A DNA stretch of 8,571 nucleotides from Dehalococcoidia bacterium. GTDB lineage: Bacteria > Chloroflexota > Dehalococcoidia > UBA3495. Of the stretch, positions 1-6,280 are shown piece by piece. Where the stretch lies: positions 1 to 8,571 of the forward strand of contig JAPKDE010000104.1 in the NCBI GenBank assembly GCA_028822675.1. Reading direction: 5' to 3'. Numbering within the stretch: position 1 is the first letter of the stretch; each line of letters starts with the position of its first letter. The notes beneath the pieces are model-generated. The model made no database searches. It had not been told where the DNA came from and was given only the letters and a program-made list of their open reading frames with translations. The translations under genes were made by a program, and so were the position numbers.

Positions 1-980
1 CCATTGCGGCTCTGGCGGCCAAAGCAGTTGAACACAAAGACACCCTGGCCATGGGCCGAACCCACGGAGTCCATGCCGAACCCATGACCATGGGTCTCAG
101 GATTGCCCTCTGGTGGGACGAGATGACTCGCCAGAAAGAACGCCTCGCCGACGCCATTGAAGGCCTGCGAGTAGGTATGGTTTCGGGCGCTGTGGGCACC
201 CACGCTACCGTACCGCCATCTATTGAAGAAACGGTCTGCAAGGAGCTTGGTCTCAAGGTTGCCAAAATCACCAATCAGATTGTGCAGCGGGACCGGCACG
301 CCCATTTTATGAGCACACTTGCTTTGATCGCGGCCTCGCTAGAAAAATTTGCCACCGAGATACGCGCACTACAGCGTACCGAGTTGCACGAGCTTGAAGA
401 ACCTTTTGGCCACGGCCAGACTGGATCGTCTTCCATGCCTCACAAGCGCAACCCGGAGTTGGCAGAGCGCATCTGCGGCCTGGCTAGATTGATCCGGGGC
501 AACTCGATTACAGCTCTAGAAAACGTAGCCCTCTGGGGAGAGCGTGACATCAGCCACTCCTCCGCAGAGCGCATCATCATCCCAGACTCATGCTTGGCTC
601 TGGACTATATCCTGAGCATCTTCAGCGGCATCATGGAAGGCCTGCGAGTCTTCCCGGAACGGATGATGACTAACATTGAAAGCAGCCGTGGTCTGATCTT
701 CAGCCAACGCGTGCTATTGGCTCTGGTGGACAAAGGACTGGCCCGCGAAGAAGCCTACAAAATCGTCCAGTCCAATGCCAGTAAAACCTGGGAAGAGAAC
801 AAAGACTTCCGGGAGCTACTACGGTCTGACGCTCAGGCTGGAGAGCACTTGTCAGGCTTAGAATTTGATGAATTATTCGACTACGCCTACTTCACCAGGT
901 ATGTAGATGTAACCTTTGCCCGGTTGGGCCTGATAGAACCGGTTGCTAAGCCAGAAAAAGCCGCAACCGCCAGCGACTAG
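1..980 (+). CDS. purB: Adenylosuccinate lyase, 3' part (5' end outside window)
   Basis: Partial gene. The reading frame is open from base 3 and ends with TAG at 978-980, giving 325 residues. Family members are usually about 430-450 residues, so roughly 110-120 N-terminal residues lie upstream. The ATG at 51 is internal, because coding sequence of the family continues in frame before it. The enzyme cleaves SAICAR to AICAR plus fumarate, and adenylosuccinate to AMP plus fumarate, in the cytoplasm. Evidence seen: the histidine block GRTHGVHAEP (bases 54-83) and the fumarate-lyase signature GSSSMPHKRNP (bases 423-455), which forms the flexible catalytic serine loop. The C-terminal helical domain with SRGLIFSQRVLLALVDKG is also present. 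The tail after the last helix is short and Ala/Lys-rich. purC follows after 103 nt in the same direction. Fumarase and argininosuccinate lyase share the fold, but the GRTHGVHAEP and MPHKRNP forms are typical of PurB. Confidence 0.97.
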   Translation, partial: IAALAAKAVEHKDTLAMGRTHGVHAEPMTMGLRIALWWDEMTRQKERLADAIEGLRVGMVSGAVGTHATVPPSIEETVCKELGLKVAKITNQIVQRDRHAHFMSTLALIAASLEKFATEIRALQRTELHELEEPFGHGQTGSSSMPHKRNPELAERICGLARLIRGNSITALENVALWGERDISHSSAERIIIPDSCLALDYILSIFSGIMEGLRVFPERMMTNIESSRGLIFSQRVLLALVDKGLAREEAYKIVQSNASKTWEENKDFRELLRSDAQAGEHLSGLEFDELFDYAYFTRYVDVTFARLGLIEPVAKPEKAATASD

Positions 981-1072
981 ACCGATAAAGATAACCAAGC
1001 CGGTCTCTTCGGCAAATATACGGCAAATATTTTGAGATATAACGGCCCGTGCTGGGCGCGTGATGTGTGATG

Positions 1073-1078
1073 AAGGAG
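1073..1078 (+). promoter_or_regulatory. Ribosome binding site that fixes the purC start
   Basis: AAGGAG ends 5 nt before ATG 1084. It decides between ATG 1084 and the in-frame upstream GTG at 1060, which has no comparable purine-rich site in front of it. Confidence 0.75.
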
Positions 1079-1083
1079 CCAAA

Positions 1084-1992
1084 ATGCCATCTGAAATTTT
1101 GATGAACATCGATATGCCTAACATTCTCCACCAAGGGAAAGTTAGAGATACCTATGACCTGGGTGAGGGTCGCCTACTGATGATTGCCACCGACCGGCTA
1201 TCGGCCTTTGACGTTGTACTGCCCACGGGTATCACCGACAAGGGTCAGGTGCTGAACCGTATCTCAGCATTCTGGTTCGATCTCACTAAAGACATCATCC
1301 CCAACCATTTCATCTGCCTGGCCGATTCTCCGGAAGCGGCACAGTATATCGACAAAAGCAGTATCGCCGGGAAGGTGTCCGATCAAATTGCCCGGCAAGC
1401 CATGGTGGTCAAACAAGCAGAGCGCCTGGACTTGGAATGCATCGTTCGAGGCTACATTACCGGTTCAGCCTGGTCTGAATACCGCCGACAGGGCACCGTG
1501 TCCGGCATGGACGTGGGCACTGGACTGGTAGAAGGCCAGGAATTTCCAGAGCCGCTCTTTACACCCACTACCAAGGCCGAAGAGGGCCACGATGAGAACA
1601 TGTCCAAGCAGGAAGTTTTAGACATGGTGGGGGCAGACATGGCCCGACAGCTTGAGGAAGTCAGTAAGGCAGTCTTCAAAGTGGCTCACGACTTCGCAAA
1701 AACCAAGGGAGTCATCTTGGCCGACACCAAAATGGAATTTGGTGTCATCAACGGCGAACTAACTTTGATTGACGAGTTATTGACCCCGGATTCCAGCCGG
1801 TTCTGGGACATCACCGGATATGCACCCGGGAAGTCTCAGCCCAACTATGACAAACAATTCGTCCGAGACTGGTTGGACGAACAGGGCTGGGACCACGAGC
1901 CTCCCGCCCCTGAGTTGCCGGTTGATGTGGTAGCAAAGACGTCCGAGCGCTACCGCGAAGCGTATTACAAACTGACCGGAACCAAGCTCTAG
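1084..1992 (+). CDS. purC: Phosphoribosylaminoimidazole-succinocarboxamide (SAICAR) synthase
   Basis: ATP-dependent ligase joining CAIR and aspartate to give SAICAR, the substrate of the PurB encoded just upstream. The product is 302 residues, the length of the longer (yeast-like) PurC type rather than the ~240-residue E. coli type. Motifs seen: GKVRD at residues 18-22 (nucleotide-binding start), ECIVRGYITGSAW at 118-130, TKAEEGHDEN at 163-172, LADTKMEFG at 212-220, and DELLTPDSSRFW at 230-241. The last is the second SAICAR synthetase signature. I chose ATG 1084 because AAGGAG lies 5 nt upstream and the family usually begins close to the HxGKVRDxY block. An in-frame GTG at 1060 would add eight residues (MMCDEGAK) but would place the Shine-Dalgarno inside the gene. 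The gene is complete and shows no missing key residue. Confidence 0.96.
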   Translation: MPSEILMNIDMPNILHQGKVRDTYDLGEGRLLMIATDRLSAFDVVLPTGITDKGQVLNRISAFWFDLTKDIIPNHFICLADSPEAAQYIDKSSIAGKVSDQIARQAMVVKQAERLDLECIVRGYITGSAWSEYRRQGTVSGMDVGTGLVEGQEFPEPLFTPTTKAEEGHDENMSKQEVLDMVGADMARQLEEVSKAVFKVAHDFAKTKGVILADTKMEFGVINGELTLIDELLTPDSSRFWDITGYAPGKSQPNYDKQFVRDWLDEQGWDHEPPAPELPVDVVAKTSERYREAYYKLTGTKL

Positions 1993-2072
1993 AAACCTAA
2001 TATCGGTTTAACCCGGCTTGCCCGGTATTACCTCGATTCATCAGGGATCCGGGTTGGTTCCTAGCAAAATTC

Positions 2073-2079
2073 GGAGGAG
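2073..2079 (+). promoter_or_regulatory. Strong ribosome binding site supporting a TTG start
   Basis: GGAGGAG ends 6 nt before TTG 2086. Its strength and spacing are the main reason for assigning the rare TTG start to the DUF3105 gene. Confidence 0.75.
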
Positions 2080-2085
2080 TTCACA

Positions 2086-2718
2086 TTGCCTATATCAAGA
2101 CGTCGCCGCGGTAGGGCAGCCACCAGAGCCGCCCGCTCCGGCAACATGATTTCAACCAACCGGCGCAAGAAGACAAATAAGCTATACATCGCGGCGTCCG
2201 TAATCATTGCGGTATTAGTCATTGCCAGCTTCGCCTTCGCCAGCTTCAGCGGCGGTGGCGGCAATTCACAAACCGGAGACGCCGCTGGATACGTCTCTGG
2301 GATTGGAATCGAAGTGGACATTGAAGGTTCCACCCACGTAAACGAAGGAGAAACGGTCGTTTATGCCACCTCCCCGCCGGCCTCAGGTAACCACTGGCCG
2401 GTGCCCGCTCCCTGCGGCTTCTATGACGATCCGATTCCAGATGAACGTGCGGTCCACAACATGGAGCATGGCAACATCGTTATTAGTTACAACCTGCCTG
2501 TGGAGTCCGACGTTTCGGATTTGCGTGATGCGTTGAGCGATGTTGGCCTGAACCGTGTCTGGGGCGTCGCACGGCCGTACGAAGGGATAGAACCGGGCCA
2601 GGTCGTCCTAAGTACTTGGGGCGTTATCGACTCCTTCTTGGGTGTTGACGCAGAACGAATCGATACATTCTTTGAGACCTATTCCGGAGTCATGGGCCCG
2701 GAGCGGGTTCCGTGTTAA
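2086..2718 (+). CDS. DUF3105 domain membrane-anchored protein
   Basis: Protein of 210 residues and unknown function. Residues 1-32 are strongly basic (RRRRGR, NRRKKTNK) and should stay in the cytoplasm. Residues 33-54 form one hydrophobic segment, followed by a Gly-rich linker (55-60) and an extracytoplasmic domain. That domain has the DUF3105 pattern: PPASGNHWP at 97-105, CGFYDDPIPDE at 110-120, and AVHNMEHGNIVISY at 122-135. His103, His124, Glu127 and His128 are the most striking conserved polar residues; Cys110 and the C-terminal Cys210 are the only cysteines. The start is TTG, supported by a strong GGAGGAG 6 nt upstream; the first in-frame ATG (codon 21) would remove half the basic region and has no such site. 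The gene lies between purC and purS, with gaps of 93 and 41 nt, so it is probably co-transcribed. A role in purine synthesis cannot be concluded from position alone. Confidence 0.88.
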   Translation: MPISRRRRGRAATRAARSGNMISTNRRKKTNKLYIAASVIIAVLVIASFAFASFSGGGGNSQTGDAAGYVSGIGIEVDIEGSTHVNEGETVVYATSPPASGNHWPVPAPCGFYDDPIPDERAVHNMEHGNIVISYNLPVESDVSDLRDALSDVGLNRVWGVARPYEGIEPGQVVLSTWGVIDSFLGVDAERIDTFFETYSGVMGPERVPC

Positions 2719-2759
2719 GCCATCCTAAGTCCAGGTCGTCACAGGAGCCTCGTTAGCCG

Positions 2760-3029
2760 ATGTATCAAGCAAGAATACACATTACCCTCAAGCCAACGGT
2801 GAACGATCCCCAGGGCGTCACCGTGCTATCCAGCCTGCATCGCCTGGGCTTTGATAGCGCGGCTGATGTGAGGGTAGGTAAATACCTGCTGGTCAATATC
2901 GACGAGACTGACCGGGCCAAGGCTGAAGTTGCGGTGACTGAGATGTGCCAAAAGCTATTGGCCAACCCGGTCATAGAAGACTTCACGTTCGACCTAGAGG
3001 AGATATCAGCTGCCAAGTCTTCGTCTTAA
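2760..3029 (+). CDS. purS: Phosphoribosylformylglycinamidine (FGAM) synthase subunit PurS
   Basis: Small protein of 89 residues, typical PurS length. PurS, the glutaminase PurQ and the large subunit PurL together convert FGAR, glutamine and ATP to FGAM; PurS bridges the two others and helps channel ammonia. Family blocks seen: YQARIHITLKPTVNDPQG at residues 2-19, DVRVGKYL at 36-43, and EMCQKLLANPVIEDF at 61-75. ATG 2760 is the only sensible start because a TAG in the same frame lies six bases upstream. The best Shine-Dalgarno (AGGAG, 2743-2747) is 12 nt away, longer than ideal, so translation may be modest. In most genomes with purS, purQ and often purL follow directly; here the next gene is an unrelated propeller protein. 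Confidence 0.95.
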   Translation: MYQARIHITLKPTVNDPQGVTVLSSLHRLGFDSAADVRVGKYLLVNIDETDRAKAEVAVTEMCQKLLANPVIEDFTFDLEEISAAKSSS

Positions 3030-3109
3030 TCCAAGCACGGTTAAGACGCATTTGGGCAGTGGCATTTGAACCGACTAACTAACGAACCCACTTAGTACGG
3101 AAAACTGAC

Positions 3110-4105
3110 ATGACAACTGGAAGCAATAACACCTACGTGTACGCCGGCGCAGAGAAGAGTGGCATCTACCGGCTCGCACCAGGTTCCACCCAATGGGAAG
3201 AACTCACCAAAGGTCTGCCAGTAGATCCAATGGTTAACGGGATAATCATTCATCCAAACGACCCAGAAGTGATTTACGCCGGAACCCAGGACGGCCCATT
3301 CCGTAGCAACAACCGGGGCAATAGCTGGGAGAGACTGGACTACCCAAAGACCGGCGCCCCTCCGTGGACCTTCATGTTTCGCCCCGGCGACCCCAGCGTG
3401 ATGTACCTGGGCAGCGCGCCCGGCGAGATATACCGAAGCACCAACAGCGGCGATTCCTGGCAGATGATTACCAATACCATGGGGTCTGCTGAAATAAGCA
3501 TGGTCTTTCCCACGCGGGTTATCGCCCTGTGCGCCGACCCGAACTTCCCCGACGAGATGTACGCCGCACTGGAAGTGGCCGGTGTGATTCGCAGTTCCGA
3601 CGGCGGCGACACCTGGGACGAGATATCCGGCAGTTTGGCCCCCAGCGAAGACACTCTGGACCTGCACGGTGCCCAATGCTCCGCGGCCCTGCCCCATACC
3701 GTGTTCATTACCACTCGTCAGGGACCGTTCATCGGCCCGGATCGGGGCAGTGAATGGATACCCGTCGATTTTGGCAGTTTCTCCGAAATCACCTACACTC
3801 GTGACCTAAAAGCCGCGCCCCACGACCCCAACATGCTATATCTTTCAATTGGAGCATCATCGCGGAGCAAGCAGGGAGCGCTCTACCGCAGCCGGGACTT
3901 GTTCAAGACCTTTGAACAGGTGGATCGAGGTATCAACGCCAACTCGACAATGATGACCGTGGCCGTAGACCCCAGAGCCCCCGACCACGTCTTCTGCAAC
4001 TCCCGTGACGGCCAGGTGTTCGGGTCTCTGGACGACGGCGCAACCTGGACCACCTACGACCTCCCCGCCAAAGCCAGGGAAGTCCGTGCTCTAGCCGCCG
4101 GCTAA
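3110..4105 (+). CDS. Asp-box (BNR/sialidase-like repeat) seven-bladed beta-propeller protein
   Basis: Protein of 331 residues made almost entirely of propeller repeats. Asp-box motifs (S-x-D-x-G-x-T-W) are seen at residues 66-73 (SNNRGNSW), 110-117 (STNSGDSW), 162-169 (SSDGGDTW) and 306-313 (SLDDGATW). Weaker copies are at 209-216 (GPDRGSEW) and 261-268 (SRDLFKTF), and a decayed one is near 23-29. This spacing of about 45-50 residues fits seven blades. Segments such as PEVIYAGT, PSVMYLGS and PNMLYLSI precede most boxes. There is no signal peptide, membrane segment or extra catalytic domain, so it is probably cytoplasmic. Sialidase activity is not supported: the catalytic RIP motif and arginine triad are not evident. 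The start has only a weak GGAA 7 nt upstream. It is the last gene before the 4131-4170 terminator. Its substrate or partner is unknown; relatives are usually called WD40/YVTN/BNR-like repeat proteins. Confidence 0.88.
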   Translation: MTTGSNNTYVYAGAEKSGIYRLAPGSTQWEELTKGLPVDPMVNGIIIHPNDPEVIYAGTQDGPFRSNNRGNSWERLDYPKTGAPPWTFMFRPGDPSVMYLGSAPGEIYRSTNSGDSWQMITNTMGSAEISMVFPTRVIALCADPNFPDEMYAALEVAGVIRSSDGGDTWDEISGSLAPSEDTLDLHGAQCSAALPHTVFITTRQGPFIGPDRGSEWIPVDFGSFSEITYTRDLKAAPHDPNMLYLSIGASSRSKQGALYRSRDLFKTFEQVDRGINANSTMMTVAVDPRAPDHVFCNSRDGQVFGSLDDGATWTTYDLPAKAREVRALAAG

Positions 4106-4130
4106 CCCCAACTCAGGCACAATCGATCTC

Positions 4131-4170
4131 AAATAAAAAGGCCCCGACTTTAGTCGGGGCCTTTTTATTT
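4131..4170. terminator. Bidirectional rho-independent terminator
   Basis: A GC-rich stem (left arm GGCCCCGAC at 4140-4148, right arm GTCGGGGCC at 4153-4161, four-base loop) is flanked by an A-run at 4135-4139 and a T-run at 4162-4166. These runs pair with each other, so the whole 40-nt block is almost perfectly symmetrical. It can end transcripts from both sides: the + strand purine/propeller run, 26 nt after its last stop codon, and the - strand acyl-CoA synthetase. Confidence 0.93.
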
Positions 4171-4214
4171 CCGAATTGTCTGTTCTTTATCACACAGAGC
4201 ACGTTCGCATTCAT

Positions 4215-4308
4215 TGTCATTCTGAGGCCGCAGCCGAAGAATCTCGTTGTCACTGTTAAAGAACTCTGATACTGGGCAATGAGACCCATCGCTACGCTCA
4301 GTGTGACA
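4215..4308. repeat. Imperfect inverted repeat, candidate dispersed palindromic element
   Basis: The left arm (4215-4245) starts TGTCATTCTGAG and ends AATCTC. The right arm, read on the opposite strand from 4308 to 4281, starts TGTCACACTGAG and ends GGTCTC. The ends match at 10 of 12 positions, and the arms again agree at the inner TCTC. About 35 bases separate them, making a 94-bp unit able to fold into a long imperfect hairpin. It contains no open frame of note and lies between two convergent genes. From memory, repeats of the TGTCATTCTGAG...GAAGAATCTC kind occur in many copies in diverse bacterial genomes. Only one copy is visible here, so its dispersed nature is inferred. Confidence 0.6.
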
Positions 4309-4339
4309 GACTGGGGCGGAGTACTTTTGCACGGGCTGC

Positions 4340-6031
4340 CTACGCGGTCTCAATACTTGCCGCTTTATGTAAACCTAGTTCTTCTATTGCCATCTCGCGC
4401 ATGCGGTATTTTTGGATTTTGCCTGTCACCGTCATAGGGAACTCTGACGCCATTTTCACGTAACGGGGTATCTTGTAGTGGGCTATCTTGCCTTTGCAAA
4501 ACTCCTTTATTTCCTCTTCGTCGGCGGTCTCTCCTGGCTTTAGCATCACCCAGGCCATGACCTCTTCCACGAACCGCTCATCGGGCACGCCAATTACCTG
4601 AACATCGGCAATCTTCGGATGGGTGTAAAGAAACTCTTCAATCTCCCGAGGATAGACGTTCTCCCCGCCCCGGATGATCATGTCTTTCAGTCGACCGGTG
4701 ATGCGGTAATAACCCTCAACGTCCACTGTGGCCAGGTCGCCCGTGTGGAGCCAACCTTCCTTGTCGATGGCCGAGGCGGTGGCATCTGGGAGGTTGTAGT
4801 ACCCCTTCATAACCATGAAGCTGCGGGTGAGTAACTCCCCCTGCTCACCGGTCGGCGTGTCGACTCCCGTTTCCGGGTCCACCAGCTTAACCTCCACGTT
4901 GGGCAGGGCAGTGCCAACGGTGCTAACGCGCCGCTCCAGGGTGTCCTCGGTGCGGGTCAGAGTAATGACTGGTGAGGCTTCGGTCTGGCCATAGCCAATG
5001 GTGATCTCCCTGGCACCCATCTGGTCCACCACCTGGCGCATAACCTCAATGGGACACGGAGAGCCGGCCATCATGCCGGTGCGTAGGGAGCTTAGGTCAA
5101 AGTCGGAGAACCGGTCCTGACCAAGCTGGGCGATGAACATGGTGGGCACGCCGTGGAGGGCGGTGCACTTCTCTTGCTGCACGGCCTCCAGAGCCTTCAG
5201 CGGCTCAAAGTACTCAGATGGGATAACCATGGTGGAACCGTGGGTAACGCAGGCCAGGTTCCCCAGAACGCAGCCAAAGCAATGGTAGAAGGGCACCGGG
5301 ATGCACAGGCGGTCTTCCTCGGTGAATTTCATGCCCTCACCTGTGTAGTAGCCGTTGGCCACCAGGTTGTAGTGGGTGAGCATGGCACCCTTGGGGTTGC
5401 CAGTGGTGCCGGAGGTGTACTGTATGTTGATCGTGTCGTCTGGGTCACAAGACGCCTGCCGTTTCGCCAGGTCGGCTTCGCTGATCTCTGAGGATTTCTC
5501 GCGCACATCTTCCCACGACCACATGCCGTCGGGCGTTTTGGTCTCCGGGGCTGACGACGGCGAGATGAATATCACGTTTCGCAGATGGGGCAGCGTTGAT
5601 GACCGGAATTCACCGGGCGCGGAATCTTTCAATTCAGGGACAACTTCGTTGGTCATGCCAACGTAGTCGGAGGTGCGGAACTGACCAATTAAAATGAGCG
5701 CGTCGGCCTCGGACTGCTTCAGTACGTACTCGAGTTCGTGGGTGCGGTAAGAGGGGTTAACTGTGACCAGGACTGCGCCGATCTTGGCGGTGGCGAATTG
5801 GGCGACCACCCATTCCGAGTAATTAGTGGCCCAAATACCGACGTGCTGACCCTTTTCTATTCCCAGGGCCATCAGCCCTCGGGCCACACGGCCGCTTTCG
5901 GCCTTGAACTCCCGGTAGGTGAACCTGGTGCCGGCTTCCACGTGGACCAACGCCTCACGGTCGCCGTAGCGCTCCGTCTGGGAGTCCAGCAGGTCGCCAA
6001 TGGTGGTCTTCAACTGAATGGATTCAGACAT
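4340..6031 (-). CDS. Acyl-CoA synthetase, AMP-forming (ACSF2/medium-chain FadD-like)
   Basis: Enzyme of 563 residues that activates a carboxylic acid with ATP and CoA through an acyl-adenylate. Motifs seen: phosphate-binding loop YTSGTTGNPKG at residues 205-215, YGQTE at 347-351, the ribose-binding Asp in HTGDL (Asp432), and the hinge block GRLKD at 446-450. These are followed by MIIRGGENVYPREIEEFL and the C-terminal catalytic lysine in TGKIQK (Lys538). The C-terminal region (EEIKEFCKGKIAHYKIPRY, GKIQKYRMRE) closely resembles the mitochondrial ACSF2 type, which favours medium-chain or branched acids, but the substrate cannot be read from sequence. ATG 6031 is supported by AAGGTG 7 nt upstream. 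It is transcribed away from the amidase and converges on the propeller gene. No signal peptide or membrane segment is visible. The gene looks complete. Confidence 0.95.
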   Translation of the reverse strand: MSESIQLKTTIGDLLDSQTERYGDREALVHVEAGTRFTYREFKAESGRVARGLMALGIEKGQHVGIWATNYSEWVVAQFATAKIGAVLVTVNPSYRTHELEYVLKQSEADALILIGQFRTSDYVGMTNEVVPELKDSAPGEFRSSTLPHLRNVIFISPSSAPETKTPDGMWSWEDVREKSSEISEADLAKRQASCDPDDTINIQYTSGTTGNPKGAMLTHYNLVANGYYTGEGMKFTEEDRLCIPVPFYHCFGCVLGNLACVTHGSTMVIPSEYFEPLKALEAVQQEKCTALHGVPTMFIAQLGQDRFSDFDLSSLRTGMMAGSPCPIEVMRQVVDQMGAREITIGYGQTEASPVITLTRTEDTLERRVSTVGTALPNVEVKLVDPETGVDTPTGEQGELLTRSFMVMKGYYNLPDATASAIDKEGWLHTGDLATVDVEGYYRITGRLKDMIIRGGENVYPREIEEFLYTHPKIADVQVIGVPDERFVEEVMAWVMLKPGETADEEEIKEFCKGKIAHYKIPRYVKMASEFPMTVTGKIQKYRMREMAIEELGLHKAASIETA

Positions 6032-6280
6032 ATCATTACACCTTGAGTAGAGTTTTACTGAGGTGGGAAATCAACCTGCATTTACACTAGTTTTAGATGC
6101 ACTAAACGCGTCCTTCGATTGCCAAGCCCATGCTATAGCATTGTCGAATTTATCGCCATAATAAACGTTCCCGTGGGAATCCAATCTGCCCAAGTACTGG
6201 GGTCTCGGGTATTCTTGGCGGGTTGCAGGGTATTGTAGAGTAAACCAACCTCAACCCGTCTATAGATTAGGAGCTTCGCC
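6032..6280. promoter_or_regulatory. Divergent intergenic region with short symmetrical motifs
   Basis: This 249-nt spacer must contain the promoters of the - strand acyl-CoA synthetase and the + strand amidase. I see no convincing -35/-10 pair for either. It contains a 12-bp perfect palindrome ATGCTATAGCAT at 6130-6141. There is also a small inverted repeat TTTAG-5 nt-CTAAA at 6092-6106 and a direct repeat GGGTATT at 6207-6213 and 6228-6234, spaced 21 bp apart. These could be regulator sites, but short motifs of this kind also arise by chance. Confidence 0.35.

Noticed and set aside
979..1006. Hairpin AGACCG...CGGTCT after purB as a terminator
   Set aside because: The stem is only 6 bp with a 16-nt loop and no following T-run, so it does not look like an intrinsic terminator.
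1038..1043. TATAAC as a -10 box for purC
   Set aside because: There is no acceptable -35 sequence 16-18 bp upstream, so a promoter is not supported.
1060..1083. Upstream in-frame GTG start for purC
   Set aside because: It adds only MMCDEGAK, which does not resemble the family N-terminus, and it would bury the clear AAGGAG site that precedes ATG 1084.
873..1134. Minus-strand open frames across the purB end and purC start
   Set aside because: Two overlapping frames with low-complexity, non-family-like translations cover the end of purB and the start of purC; they look like shadows.
3052..3081. TTGGGC / TAACTA as a promoter for the propeller gene
   Set aside because: The 18-bp spacing is acceptable but both boxes match the consensus poorly, so I do not list it as a feature.
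3092..3697. 201-residue open frame on the minus strand inside the propeller gene
   Set aside because: It is fully antisense to a gene with clear Asp-box repeats, its translation resembles no known family, and it has no convincing ribosome site.
3110..4105. Sialidase
   Set aside because: Asp-boxes alone mark the propeller fold; the RIP motif and catalytic arginine/tyrosine/glutamate pattern are not evident.
5153..5666. Plus-strand open frames inside the acyl-CoA synthetase
   Set aside because: They are antisense to the intact adenylate-forming enzyme and have no recognisable motifs.
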